From the NCBI GenBank assembly GCA_029961745.1, contig CP124680.1:2418001-2482000 (forward strand): DNA of 64,000 bases. Reading direction: 5' to 3'. Origin of the DNA: Nocardioides sp. L-11A (GTDB lineage Bacteria > Actinomycetota > Actinomycetes > Propionibacteriales > Nocardioidaceae). The position numbers and the translations under genes are program-made. The notes beneath the pieces were generated by a model. That model had not been told where the DNA came from. It made no database searches and saw only the letters and a program-made list of their open reading frames with translations. Of this stretch, positions 25,081-33,653 are shown in pieces (within the stretch, counting starts at the first letter, position 1; every line of letters starts with the position of its first letter).

Positions 25081-26538
25081 ATGCCGAGCAATCTCGTGGT
25101 CCGGGTCAAGGCGAGCTCCCCCGAGATCCAGGAGGGCCTGGCGGCCATCGCCGCGGAGCTCGACCTGCCGGCCGGTTTCCCGGCCGAGGTCACCGCCGCG
25201 GCGGAGCGCGCGGCCGACGAGGTCGTCCTCCCCGAGCTGGACCGCACCGACCTGCCCTTCCTCACCATCGACCCCGAGGGATCGATGGACCTCGACCAGG
25301 CACTGCATCTCGAGCGCGGCCGCCCCGGCGACAAGGACAGCGGGTACGTCGTCCACTACGCGATCGCCGACGTCGCCGCGTTCGTCCGTCCCGGCGACCC
25401 GGTCGACGTGGAGGCCAACAGGCGCGGCGAGACGCTCTACGGCGCCGGCACCCGGATCCCGCTGCACCCGCCCGTCCTGTCCGAGGACGCGGCGTCGCTG
25501 CTGCCCGACCAGGTCCGCCCGGCGCTGCTGTGGACGATCCGGCTCGACGCGACCGGCGCGCAGGTCGATGTCCGGGTCGAACGGGCCCGGGTGCGCTCGA
25601 CCGCCCGGTGGTCCTACGTCGAGGCGCAGCGGGCGCTCGACGACGGCACCGCCGGCCCCGGAACGGAGGTGCTCGAGCTGCTCCGTGAGATCGGCCGGCT
25701 CCGCGAGCAGCAGGAGGTCGCCCGCGGCGGCATCTCGCTGCCCCTGCCCGAGCAGGAGGTCGACGAGACCGACGGCGGCTTCCAGCTGGTGTTCCGCGAG
25801 CAGTTGCCGGTCGAGCTGTGGAATGCGCAGATCTCCCTGCTGACCGGCATGGCCGCGGCCTCACTGATGGCCGGGGCCCGGGTCGGGATGCTCCGCACCC
25901 TGCCGCCGGCCGACCCGCGCGACGTCGCCCGGCTGCGCCGCGTGGCGAAGGGCCTGCGCATCTCCTGGCCGCAGGACATGGACTACCCGGCGTTCGTGCG
26001 CTCCCTCGATCCGGAGGTCTCGCAGCACCAGGCGATGGTGGTCGCCTGCACCCGCCTGCTGCGCGGCAGCGGGTACGCCGCCTTCGACGGCGAGCTGCCC
26101 GAGCAGAGCCGCCACTCCGCCATCGCCGCCGAGTACGCCCACGTCACCGCGCCGCTGCGCCGCCTCGGCGACAGGTACGCCGGCGAGATCTGCCTGGCGA
26201 TCTGCGCCGGCACGCCTGTCCCCGACTGGGTGTCCGCCGCGCTGCCCGGGCTGCCCAAGGTGCTGCAGGACTCCGCCAGCCGGGCCGGGTCCTACGAGCG
26301 GGCGGTCCTCGACCTGATCGAGGCGGCGGTGCTGGCCGACCGGGTCGGGAAGGAGTTCGACGGCGTCGTCACCAGTGTGCGCGACGACGAGCTGACCACC
26401 GGCGTGGTCGTCCTCGCCGAGGTCGGGGTCGAGGCCCCCGTCACCTCGGAGCAGCCGCTGCCGCTCGGGGAGGACGTCACCGTCACCCTCGCCACCGCCG
26501 ACCTGGCGACCCGCAAGGTCGCCTTCACGCTCCCGTGA
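25081..26538 (+). CDS. RNB-domain ribonuclease (RNase II/R family)
   Basis: A 485-residue 3'-5' exoribonuclease centred on an RNB domain. The active-site run TIDPEGSMDLDQALHLE (about 60-76) carries the four acidic residues that bind magnesium; VHYAIADVAAFVRPG and the late SRHSAIAAEYAHVTAPLRR block are also typical. It lacks N-terminal cold-shock and a recognisable S1 domain, as in the short actinobacterial RNB proteins. Its TGA overlaps the GTG of cobU, so the two are co-transcribed. Confidence 0.92.
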   Translation: MPSNLVVRVKASSPEIQEGLAAIAAELDLPAGFPAEVTAAAERAADEVVLPELDRTDLPFLTIDPEGSMDLDQALHLERGRPGDKDSGYVVHYAIADVAAFVRPGDPVDVEANRRGETLYGAGTRIPLHPPVLSEDAASLLPDQVRPALLWTIRLDATGAQVDVRVERARVRSTARWSYVEAQRALDDGTAGPGTEVLELLREIGRLREQQEVARGGISLPLPEQEVDETDGGFQLVFREQLPVELWNAQISLLTGMAAASLMAGARVGMLRTLPPADPRDVARLRRVAKGLRISWPQDMDYPAFVRSLDPEVSQHQAMVVACTRLLRGSGYAAFDGELPEQSRHSAIAAEYAHVTAPLRRLGDRYAGEICLAICAGTPVPDWVSAALPGLPKVLQDSASRAGSYERAVLDLIEAAVLADRVGKEFDGVVTSVRDDELTTGVVVLAEVGVEAPVTSEQPLPLGEDVTVTLATADLATRKVAFTLP

Positions 26539-27068
26539 GCGGGGCGGCGAAGGTCCTCGTCACCGGCGGCGTCCGGTCCGGGAAGTCCCGCCACGCCGAG
26601 TCCCTGCTCGCCGACGCCCCCAGCGTCACCTATGTCGCTGCCGGACCCGCGTACGACGACGCCGACTGGGCGGCGCGGATCGCGGTCCATCGCGCGCGCC
26701 GGCCCGTCACCTGGTCCACCGCCGAGACCCGGGATGTCGCGGGGGTGCTCGGCGCGGCCGACGGCCCCGTCCTGGTCGACTGCCTCGGCACCTGGCTGAC
26801 CGGGGTGATCGACGACGCCGGGCTGTGGGAGGCGGCGGCGGGGGAGATCGAGACCCATGTGCTCGGGCACCTCGACGCGCTGCTCGCCGCGGTGACGGGG
26901 ACGGGGCTCCCGGTCGTGCTGGTGACCAACGAGGTCGGCCTCGGCGTCGTACCCGCGCACCGGTCGGCGCGCCTCTTCCGAGACCTGCTCGGCACGATCA
27001 ACCAGCGCGTCGCGGCGGTCTGCGACGAGGTGCACCTGGTGATCGCGGGGCGGGTGCTGAAGCTCTGA
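26535..27068 (+). CDS. cobU: Adenosylcobinamide kinase / guanylyltransferase
   Basis: CobU/CobP, 177 residues: phosphorylates adenosylcobinamide and transfers GMP, activating the corrinoid for nucleotide-loop assembly. P-loop VTGGVRSGKSRHAE (about 7-20), an AHRARRP-like segment with the guanylylated His region (VHRARRPVTW), LVDCLGTWLTG (Walker B) and VLVTNEVGLGVVP are visible. GTG at 26535 overlaps the upstream exonuclease stop. It lies on the opposite strand from cobS and cobT, which complete the same branch. Confidence 0.94.
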   Translation: MSGAAKVLVTGGVRSGKSRHAESLLADAPSVTYVAAGPAYDDADWAARIAVHRARRPVTWSTAETRDVAGVLGAADGPVLVDCLGTWLTGVIDDAGLWEAAAGEIETHVLGHLDALLAAVTGTGLPVVLVTNEVGLGVVPAHRSARLFRDLLGTINQRVAAVCDEVHLVIAGRVLKL

Positions 27069-27086
27069 CCCAGGCGCGCCACCCCA

Positions 27087-27193
27087 GTAACACGCTGTCC
27101 GCCCGTCTGTCCGGCGGTTGTCCGCAGAATCGGTCCGAGATTCGCAGGAGATCCGCTGAGAAGCGTTGGGTAGTCGGGGAGACAGCGTGTTAC
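27087..27193. repeat. 107-bp inverted-repeat element between cobU and cobS
   Basis: Perfect 13-bp terminal arms GTAACACGCTGTC (27087-27099) and GACAGCGTGTTAC (27181-27193) flank about 81 bp that is noticeably less GC-rich than the genes and has no ORF. It occupies the whole convergent gap of cobU and cobS. It may be a small non-autonomous element or a long two-way terminator. Confidence 0.65.
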
Positions 27194-27204
27194 AGCGCGC
27201 GGTC

Positions 27205-27972
27205 CTAGACCCCTGCCAGTCCGATCAGCAGCACCGCCAGCGCGAGCTCGATGCCCGCACCGAACACGTCGCCGGTCACCCCGCCGAAGCGGCGGACGGT
27301 GTGGACCGTCAGGGCCGCGACGAGCAGCGCCGCGACGGCCACGGTCACCGGCCCGCGCACCGGGTCCACCAGCGCCGCGAGCGCGGCCAGGCCGACCCAG
27401 CCCACGACCGCGACCAGGACCGGAACCCGGCGGGTGAAGGTGACGCCGAGCCCGTCCACGCGGGCGGGAGGAGCGAGCGTGCAGGCGGTGATCCACAGCG
27501 CGGCGCGGGAGGCGCAGACGGCGGCGCCGGCGACGACCGCGGTGCGCACCTCCCCGCCGAGGCCGACGAACCAGGTCAGCCCGGCGGCCTGCGCCCCGAG
27601 CACGAGGACGAGGGCGGCGACACCGGCCGGGCCGGCCGTACCGCCCTTCATGACGGCCAGCGACCGCTCCCGGTCATAGGACGCGGTGAGCCCGTCGGCG
27701 ACGTCCGACAGGCCGTCGAGATGCAATGCCCGGCTGCCGACGGCGAGCGCGGCGAGCGCGGTGAACGCCACCGCGAGCGCGGGCAGGTCGAGACGGCCGC
27801 CGGCCCAGATCACGCCGCCCACGACGGCGCCGAGGGGGAGGACGGCGAGCGGGGCGAGCAGGAGCGCGCCGGTGGCGACGCCGGGCGTGACCCGTAGGAC
27901 CGCGGGCACGCGCAGCGCGGTCAGCATCCCGATCGACAGCCGCAGGCTGCGACCGACGACGGCGACGCTCAT
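27205..27972 (-). CDS. cobS: Adenosylcobinamide-GDP ribazoletransferase (cobalamin synthase)
   Basis: Membrane enzyme, 255 residues, about six or seven TM segments, joining adenosylcobinamide-GDP and alpha-ribazole. The conserved cytosolic block HLDGLSDVADGLTASYDRERSLAVMK (first Asp residues bind metal; quoted in parts as HLDGLSDVADG and RERSLAVMKG) is at about 83-110. ATG overlaps the cobT stop as ATGA. Confidence 0.95.
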   Translation of the reverse strand: MSVAVVGRSLRLSIGMLTALRVPAVLRVTPGVATGALLLAPLAVLPLGAVVGGVIWAGGRLDLPALAVAFTALAALAVGSRALHLDGLSDVADGLTASYDRERSLAVMKGGTAGPAGVAALVLVLGAQAAGLTWFVGLGGEVRTAVVAGAAVCASRAALWITACTLAPPARVDGLGVTFTRRVPVLVAVVGWVGLAALAALVDPVRGPVTVAVAALLVAALTVHTVRRFGGVTGDVFGAGIELALAVLLIGLAGV

Positions 27973-29018
27973 TGCGCCGGGGGCATCAGGTCGGCGAGCA
28001 GCGCGACGTCGCGCAGCAGGGCGACGGCCGAGCGGAGCACGGGGACCGCCGCCACCGCGCCCGAGCCCTCGCCCAGGCGCAGCCCGAGATCGAGCACCGG
28101 CTCCAGCCCGAGCTTCTCCAGCGCCAGGGCCTGGGCGGGCTCGGTCGAGCGGTGACCGGCGGCGAACCAGGCGGACGCGCCCGGCGCGATCCGCTCGGCG
28201 TACAGGGCGCAGGCGACGGACATCAGCCCGTCGAGCAGGACCGGTACGCCGCTCTCGGCCGCCCGGACGAGGTAGCCGACGGTCGCGACGAGGTCGGCGC
28301 TGCCCAGCGCGGCGAGGGTGTCGAGCGGATCCGCGGAGCGGGGGTCGGCCCGGTCGCCCACCCGATCCAGCGCCTGCTGGACGAGGGCCTGCTTGAACGC
28401 CAGCGCGGCGTCGTCGACGCCGGTGCCGCGGCCGGTGACGTCGGCCGCCGGAAGGCCTAGCGCCGCGGCCACCATCGCGGCGGCCGGCGTGGTGTTGCCG
28501 ATGCCCATGTCGCCCGACAGCAGCAACTGCGCGCCCGCGGCGATCTCCTCACCGGCGACGGCCCGACCCGCGGCGTAGGCCCGTGCGCACTCCTCGGCCG
28601 TGAGCGCGTCCTCGACGTGGATGGCCCCGCTGCCGCGCCGTACCTTGTGGGCCCGGACCTCCGCCGGCACCCCCTCCAGGTCGTCGTCGACGCCGATGTC
28701 CAGGACCCGCACGTGGACACCGTGGGCGGCGGCGAGCGCCGAGACGCCGGCCTTGCCGAGCACGAAGGTGCGCACCATCGCGGGTGTGATCGCCGGGGGA
28801 TAGGCGGAGACGCCATGCTGCGCGACGCCATGGTCGCCCGCGAAGATCACCAGTCGGACGTCGTCCAGGGGGCGGGGCGGCACGGCGGCCTGGGTGGCCG
28901 CGAGCCAGACGCCGAGGTCGCCGAGCCGACCCAGCGCGCCGGCCGGGGTCGCCAGCCCGGCGAGGCGCTCGGCGGCTGCGGAGCGGGCGTCGGGATCGGG
29001 GGCGGGGATCGCACTCAT
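27969..29018 (-). CDS. cobT: Nicotinate-nucleotide--dimethylbenzimidazole phosphoribosyltransferase
   Basis: Makes alpha-ribazole-5-phosphate from DMB (product of BluB in this window) and nicotinate mononucleotide. The 349-residue sequence has LVIFAGDHGVAQHGVSAYP, LLSGDMGIGNTTPAAA and DGLMSVACAL, and near the C-terminus LGLRLGEGSGA with the catalytic Glu. Transcribed cobT then cobS. No riboswitch was seen upstream of this pair. Confidence 0.96.
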   Translation of the reverse strand: MSAIPAPDPDARSAAAERLAGLATPAGALGRLGDLGVWLAATQAAVPPRPLDDVRLVIFAGDHGVAQHGVSAYPPAITPAMVRTFVLGKAGVSALAAAHGVHVRVLDIGVDDDLEGVPAEVRAHKVRRGSGAIHVEDALTAEECARAYAAGRAVAGEEIAAGAQLLLSGDMGIGNTTPAAAMVAAALGLPAADVTGRGTGVDDAALAFKQALVQQALDRVGDRADPRSADPLDTLAALGSADLVATVGYLVRAAESGVPVLLDGLMSVACALYAERIAPGASAWFAAGHRSTEPAQALALEKLGLEPVLDLGLRLGEGSGAVAAVPVLRSAVALLRDVALLADLMPPAQ

Positions 29019-29062
29019 GGTGCCGAACGCTACCGCCGGGGCGGCCCCGCACGGCCGTGCGC

Positions 29063-29176
29063 TCAGGTGAAGAGCATCACCAGCGCGGCGGAGAGGGCCA
29101 GGAGGGTGAGGACGAGCACCAGGCCCGACCACTCGTGCTCGTCGGCGTCCTCCAGTTCAGGCAGCTTCGCGGTCAT
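29063..29176 (-). CDS. Small single-pass membrane protein
   Basis: A 37-codon ORF starting MTAKLPELEDADEHEWSG and ending in one hydrophobic helix (LVLVLTLLALSAALVMLF). GGGGGGAGA lies 3-10 nt before the ATG, a strong ribosome site, and the acidic head plus helix looks real rather than random. It lies 44 nt upstream of cobT on the same strand and could be its leader cistron. No function is known. Confidence 0.55.
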   Translation of the reverse strand: MTAKLPELEDADEHEWSGLVLVLTLLALSAALVMLFT

Positions 29177-29280
29177 GGTCTCCCCCCAGGGGCGCGGTCC
29201 GAGGCTGGTCGCGGCCCGCGGTCGCCGCGGTCCGAGGAGCCGGCGGCGGTCGCACGACCCCGCGCCATTAAGGTCCGCGT

Positions 29281-29796
29281 GTGGCCCACACCGTGCTCCT
29301 GGTCCCGGTACCCGCCCTGGAGGGCTACATCCGCGGCCGCTGGGAGCACTACGACCCGGCCTGGGTCTCTCGCGACCCGGCCTTCACCCACGCCCACATC
29401 ACCGCACTGGCGCCCTTCCTGCCGGCGCCGTCGGAGACCGACCTGGCCCGGGTCGCGGCGATCGCCCGCGCCCGCCCGGCCTTCGACTTCGTGCTCGAGG
29501 ACGTGACCGCGTTCCCGGACGGGATCGTGCACGCCGTCCCCACGCCCGCCGAGCCGTTCGCCGAGCTCACGGACCGGCTGTGGCGCGAGTTCCCGGCATG
29601 CCCGCCCTATGCGGGGGAGTTCGCGGACGTCGTCCCCCACCTGACGCTGGACCGGCTCGGCCCCGCGGTGTCGACCGCCTCGGTGGCGGCCGACCTCGCG
29701 GGACTGCTGCCGGTGCGGGCCCGCGCCGAGCGGCTCGAGCTGCACCGGTACGCCGAGGGCGATTGCCGGGTCCTCGCGAGCTGGCCGCTCGGCTGA
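29281..29796 (+). CDS. 2H phosphoesterase / 2'-5' RNA ligase-like protein
   Basis: A 171-residue 2H-superfamily protein with the two signature motifs, HAHIT (about 38-42, HxT type) and HLTLDRL (about 120), which line the active site for 2',3'-cyclic phosphates or ADP-ribose cyclic phosphates. GTG start at 29281 chosen because no earlier in-frame start follows the divergent small gene. Substrate unknown; conserved relatives are called LigT-like. Confidence 0.82.
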   Translation: MAHTVLLVPVPALEGYIRGRWEHYDPAWVSRDPAFTHAHITALAPFLPAPSETDLARVAAIARARPAFDFVLEDVTAFPDGIVHAVPTPAEPFAELTDRLWREFPACPPYAGEFADVVPHLTLDRLGPAVSTASVAADLAGLLPVRARAERLELHRYAEGDCRVLASWPLG

Positions 29797-29804
29797 CGGC
29801 TTGC

Positions 29805-30068
29805 TCAGCGGGCTGGACCGGCGATCCGGTCCCGCAGCCAGGTCGTCGTCCCGTCCGGCAGTCCCTTGAGCTTGGGCCGTTCGGCCAGCGGGGCCACGAG
29901 CAGGGCCGTCCCCTCGGGCAGCGCCCACTTCAGCTCGTGGTAGACCCGGGACAGGCCTTCGGTGCTCTCGACCAGCGTGAGCCCGTCGGCGAGCCGGAGC
30001 AGCTGTGTCCATGGGCCGCTCACGTCCGCGGGCACGACTGCGGCGGACCAGGCGAGGAAGACGGCCAT
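29805..30068 (-). CDS. Hypothetical protein
   Basis: An 87-residue cytosolic protein (MAVFLAWSAAVVPADVSG..., ending WLRDRIAGPAR) rich in Leu/Ala/Pro, without motifs I can name. The start ATG at 30068 sits 38 nt after the stop of the SMR gene on the same strand, so it may be co-transcribed. It converges with the 2H protein with only 8 nt between stops. Confidence 0.6.
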   Translation of the reverse strand: MAVFLAWSAAVVPADVSGPWTQLLRLADGLTLVESTEGLSRVYHELKWALPEGTALLVAPLAERPKLKGLPDGTTTWLRDRIAGPAR

Positions 30069-30106
30069 GCCGGGGCAGTACCCCGGCGACCGCCCGGGGA
30101 ACCCGG

Positions 30107-30472
30107 TCAGTGGGCCAGCTTGAGCCCGATCACACAGCCGATCAGGCCCAGCAGCAGCAGGATCCGCAGCACGCTCACCGGCTCCTCGCCGCTGACCATG
30201 GCGACGACCACGGTGAGCGCGGCGCCGATCCCGACCCAGACGGCGTAGGCCGTCCCGACCGGCAGGGTGCGCATCGCGTACCCCAGCCCGACCATGCTCG
30301 CCACCAGCGCGACGAGGAACACCACCGACGGGGCGACCTTGCTGAATCCCTCGGACCGGGACAGGGCCGTGGCCCACACCGCCTCGAGCACTCCCGACAC
30401 CGTCAACACCAACCACGCCACGACGACCACACCTCTCGTGGCCGTCTTGTCGCGCTCCGGGTACGGCTCCAT
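30107..30472 (-). CDS. Small multidrug resistance (SMR) family transporter
   Basis: Four-TM proton-coupled exporter of the SugE/QacE type, up to 121 residues. It carries the essential Glu of TM1 (VSGVLEAVWATAL), the GTAYAVWVGIGA helix packing motif in TM3 and a final TM4 dimerisation helix. The ATG at 30472 gives a 15-residue hydrophilic extension; an internal GTG near 30430 would give the usual 105-107-residue length and is equally possible. Substrate (quaternary ammonium or guanidinium) is not decidable. Confidence 0.88.
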   Translation of the reverse strand: MEPYPERDKTATRGVVVVAWLVLTVSGVLEAVWATALSRSEGFSKVAPSVVFLVALVASMVGLGYAMRTLPVGTAYAVWVGIGAALTVVVAMVSGEEPVSVLRILLLLGLIGCVIGLKLAH

Positions 30473-30697
30473 CGTCCGGCAGTCGATTTTCGACTGTGTC
30501 GAGATCCTAGACGTACGGCGATGCGGTGCTAGGGTTGTCGTCGTTGAAGTGGTTCCCCCGGGAGCCTTCTGCAGCCACAGTGGATGCAGCTCATCTTGTG
30601 CTCTTGGTCTTCGGTTTCAGCTGGGCATCAGGCAAGACGGATGTCTTCAGCACCAAGCCCGACACGTCGTCGGGTGACGAACACCAAGGAGAAACAA

Positions 30698-30901
30698 ATG
30701 GCTCAGGGCACCGTCAAGTGGTTCAACAGCGAGAAGGGCTTCGGCTTCATCGCCCCGGCCGACGGCACCCCGGACGTCTTCGTCCACTTCTCGGCCATCC
30801 AGGGCACCGGCTACAAGTCCCTGGACGAGAACCAGCAGGTCGAGTTCGACGTCACCCAGGGCCCGAAGGGCCCGCAGGCGGAGAACGTCCGCGCGATCTG
30901 A
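30698..30901 (+). CDS. cspA: Cold-shock protein
   Basis: A 67-residue CspA-type nucleic-acid chaperone with RNP1 KGFGFIAP and RNP2 VFVHFSAI on the OB fold. Ribosome site AAGGAGA at 30686-30692. The 226-nt gap to the divergent SMR gene leaves room for a long 5' leader, common in cold-inducible csp genes, but no cold-box could be identified by eye. A strong GC hairpin follows the stop. Confidence 0.96.
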   Translation: MAQGTVKWFNSEKGFGFIAPADGTPDVFVHFSAIQGTGYKSLDENQQVEFDVTQGPKGPQAENVRAI

Positions 30902-30922
30902 CGTACCCCGTCTGACGCTTGA

Positions 30923-30956
30923 GAGGGCCCCCGGCACCGTTGTGCCGGGGGCCCTC
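30923..30956 (+). terminator. GC-rich hairpin after cspA
   Basis: A perfect 15-bp stem GAGGGCCCCCGGCAC / complement with a CGTT loop (30938-30941), 22 nt after the cspA stop. There is no U-tract, as often in actinobacteria. It abuts the family A stem-loop copy 3. Confidence 0.85.
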
Positions 30957-31018
30957 GTCGTACCCGCCGTTCGGGTCGTGAAAGTGCCGGCAGGCGGACC
31001 GGAATGCCGGGTACGACG
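30956..31018. repeat. Convergent-end stem-loop, family A copy 3 (diverged)
   Basis: Arms CGTCGTACCCG (30956-30966) and CGGGTACGACG (31008-31018) with GGTCGTG in the loop as in copy 1. It lies between the convergent cspA and multicopper oxidase genes, the third such placement in the window. Confidence 0.65.
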
Positions 31019-31064
31019 GCGCGGTGCCCGTTGAGCCGGCCCCCCGCGGCAGGGGAAGCGCGCC

Positions 31065-32675
31065 TCAGCGGATCTCGTAGTTGGCCATCATCCCCATGTC
31101 CTCGTGCTCGAGGTTGTGGCAGTGCAGCAGGAAGCGACCCCGGTAGGAGTCGAACCGGGTGATGATCCGGCGTCGGTCGTTGACGCCGAGACTGACCACG
31201 TCCTTCCAGGCGAGTGGCCCGTCGTCGCCGAGGAGCTGGAAGTGGCAGTTGTGGACATGGACCGGATGCTGCTGGTCCGTGGTGAGCTCCCAGATCTCGA
31301 TGTCGCCCTGCCGCGGAGCCGCCGCGACCCGGTCCGGATCGAACATGTGGTGGCTGATCCGGAAGGTCGGTCCACCGGCGGTCGGGACCTTGCTGAAGAA
31401 GAACGACCGCGTGCGTACGGCGGCTGCCGGGTCGAGGCGCTCGATTCGGCTGAGCCGGGCCGGCGGGCGCCAGGCCGGCCGGTCGTCGGGGCCGGTCACG
31501 CGGAACTCGACCAGGGCGGTGGTCCCGCTGCCGCCGGAGAGGTTCTGCAGGCGGACCTTCGCCCCGACCGGGTAGCCGGTGAGGTCGAGGACCACGTCGA
31601 CGCGCTCGGCGGGCGCCAGCACGAAGCTGCGCACCGGCATCGGGTGGCTCATCAGGCCGCCGTCGGTGCCGATCATCGTGAACGGCTCCCCGGCCACGGG
31701 CGGCCGGTCGAGGCCGATGCGGTAGTGGCGGGCGTTGCTCGCGATCGCGATCCGCAGCCGGTAGGTCCCCTGTCGGACCTCGTGGAAGGGGGCATGCACG
31801 CCGTTGACGAGGACGGTGTCGCCGAGGACGCCGTTGGCGAACTCCGGCAGCACGCCGGGGGTGCTGGCCAGGTCCGGGTCCAGGGAGGGGTAGCTGAGCT
31901 GACCGTCCGGGCCGAAGGAGCGGTCACAGAGCAGCAGCGGGATCTCGTGGTCCCCGTCGGGCAGGCCGAGCGCGGCCTCCTCGTCGTCGCGGTGGACGTG
32001 CAGCCCGACCAGCCCCTGCCACACCTGCGGACCGCTGAAGTCCATCCGGTGGTCGTGGTACCAGAGCAGCCCGGCCCGCTGGTCGAGCGGGTAGACGTAG
32101 TCGAACGCACCGTGGTGGACCCGGCCGCCGGGATGGAGGTGATGCTCCCCGGCGGTGGCCGCGGCGCCCGCGGGCAGGACGTAGTCGAGGGGGTAGCCGT
32201 CCGACTCCTGCGGCGTGTGCCCGCCGTGCAGGTGCCGCACGGTCGGCACCGGCAGCTCGTTGCGCAGCCGCACCCGCACCGACCGGCCACGGTGACTCTC
32301 GAACAGCGGACCGGGGAAGCTGCCGTCGTACCCCCACACGGGGGTGTCGACGTCGTCGAGGATCCGCACCGTGCCGGGGCGCGCGGTCAGGTCGTAGACG
32401 TCCTCGGTCGCCGTGGTGGCGACCGGCCGCAGCGGCGTGGGGACGGGCAACGGACGGACGTACGGCGTGGGCCGGGGCCGCTGGCTCCGCAGGACCGGAC
32501 CGAGCTGACCGGGCTCGCTCCCCGCCTCGTAGGCCGCCGACCCGCCCCGGCCGGCGGGGGCGGGTCGGCGGACAGGAGCCGTTCGGTCGTCGCAGCCGGT
32601 GAGGGCGAGCAGCGGCGCCGCCGTCGCGCCGCCGACCGCGCGGAACAGCCGGCGGCGCGACCAGATGGGCGCCAC
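31065..32675 (-). CDS. Tat-exported multicopper oxidase (lipoprotein)
   Basis: A 536-residue extracytoplasmic oxidase of the CueO/CotA/bilirubin-oxidase type. The N-terminus has a twin-arginine signal (SRRRLFRA) followed by a hydrophobic stretch ending in a lipobox (LALTGC), so it is probably a Tat-secreted lipoprotein. All four copper motifs are visible: HLHGGH, YHDHRMD, HPVHVHNCHF and LLHCHNLEHEDMGMM (HCH-x3-H-x4-M for type 1 copper). GTG at 32675 is the first start after the upstream gene's stop; ribosome site is weak. It probably oxidises Cu(I), metals or phenolics, and is co-transcribed with the lipoprotein before it. Confidence 0.9.
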   Translation of the reverse strand: MAPIWSRRRLFRAVGGATAAPLLALTGCDDRTAPVRRPAPAGRGGSAAYEAGSEPGQLGPVLRSQRPRPTPYVRPLPVPTPLRPVATTATEDVYDLTARPGTVRILDDVDTPVWGYDGSFPGPLFESHRGRSVRVRLRNELPVPTVRHLHGGHTPQESDGYPLDYVLPAGAAATAGEHHLHPGGRVHHGAFDYVYPLDQRAGLLWYHDHRMDFSGPQVWQGLVGLHVHRDDEEAALGLPDGDHEIPLLLCDRSFGPDGQLSYPSLDPDLASTPGVLPEFANGVLGDTVLVNGVHAPFHEVRQGTYRLRIAIASNARHYRIGLDRPPVAGEPFTMIGTDGGLMSHPMPVRSFVLAPAERVDVVLDLTGYPVGAKVRLQNLSGGSGTTALVEFRVTGPDDRPAWRPPARLSRIERLDPAAAVRTRSFFFSKVPTAGGPTFRISHHMFDPDRVAAAPRQGDIEIWELTTDQQHPVHVHNCHFQLLGDDGPLAWKDVVSLGVNDRRRIITRFDSYRGRFLLHCHNLEHEDMGMMANYEIR

Positions 32676-32695
32676 TCTGGCCGTGGGCTCGCCGC

Positions 32696-33571
32696 TCAGC
32701 TGACCGTCACCTCGTGCGCCATGCCGACGGTGTAGTGCCAGACCGGCCCGGATGCGCCCATCTTCGGTTGCGCGTCGGGACCCGCGCCGTCCATCACGGG
32801 GATGTGACACAGCACGACATAGCGGCCCGCGGTCAGGTCGACGTTGGTGAACGCCGTCGCACCCGGCGCGGTCATCGTCGCCGCGACGATCTCGGCGGCC
32901 TGCATCATCGCCTCGTCGTCGAGCTGGAGCAGGTCGTCCATCGTCCCGGTGTAGGAGTCGCTGACCTTCATGATCAGGGCCTCGTGGAAGTCCTGGCCCT
33001 CGTTGGTCAGCCCGAAGCTCGTCCGTGCGGCGGGCAGCGCGTCGGGCAGGCCCATGTACGCCATCTCGGGATCGCCGTCGGCGCTCGCCGCCGGCGTCTC
33101 GTGGGCCATGAAGTCGACGGGTGCGTAGTCGCACAGGGTGCGCCCCGCGGCGGCGGGGGCGAGCATGCTCCCGAGGAGGCTCTCGTCCTCGAGCAGCTTC
33201 GTGTTGCCCGTCTCCACCACCTCGTCCAGGGTGGTCGCGACCGCGGTCGCCGCGGTCTGCTCGTCGCCGGACAGCCCGGAGGCGAGGCCCTCGAAGAGGT
33301 CGCCGAGCTGGGTCAGCTGCTCGTCACTCGGGCCCTCGTCGCCGGAGCCGCCGAGGTCGAGCAGTGCCGTGGCCGCCTCGAGCAGCCCGTCGCAGGCCGC
33401 CTGCTGGGCTGCCGTGAGGCTCGGCTCCACGGTGGCACTCGGCGGTGCCGGGTCCGCGGTCACCGGCTCGTCGTCGGAGGAGCCGCACGCGGTGAGGCCG
33501 GCGGAGAGGACGGCCGCGGTGGTCAGTGCGAGCAGGGCACGGGACAGCGCGGCAGGCTTGATGTCGGTCAT
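32696..33571 (-). CDS. Lipoprotein with cupredoxin-like C-terminus
   Basis: A 291-residue lipoprotein: signal peptide with lipobox LTACGSSDD (Cys about 29), an acidic Ala/Asp/Glu-rich helical middle, and a C-terminal beta region with AGRYVVLCHIPVMDG...WHYTVGMAHEV, resembling the end of cupredoxins where Cys, His and Met bind copper. It lies 20 nt upstream of the multicopper oxidase, so it may shuttle electrons or copper to it. The cupredoxin reading rests on the C-terminal pattern only. Confidence 0.75.
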   Translation of the reverse strand: MTDIKPAALSRALLALTTAAVLSAGLTACGSSDDEPVTADPAPPSATVEPSLTAAQQAACDGLLEAATALLDLGGSGDEGPSDEQLTQLGDLFEGLASGLSGDEQTAATAVATTLDEVVETGNTKLLEDESLLGSMLAPAAAGRTLCDYAPVDFMAHETPAASADGDPEMAYMGLPDALPAARTSFGLTNEGQDFHEALIMKVSDSYTGTMDDLLQLDDEAMMQAAEIVAATMTAPGATAFTNVDLTAGRYVVLCHIPVMDGAGPDAQPKMGASGPVWHYTVGMAHEVTVS

Positions 33572-33653
33572 GGGTGTGAGCCTCGGTGTCCCGGCGACCC
33601 GGGTAGCAGGTTCACTGGTCACGACTTTCCGGGATGCCGGACCCGGCTGCGAC

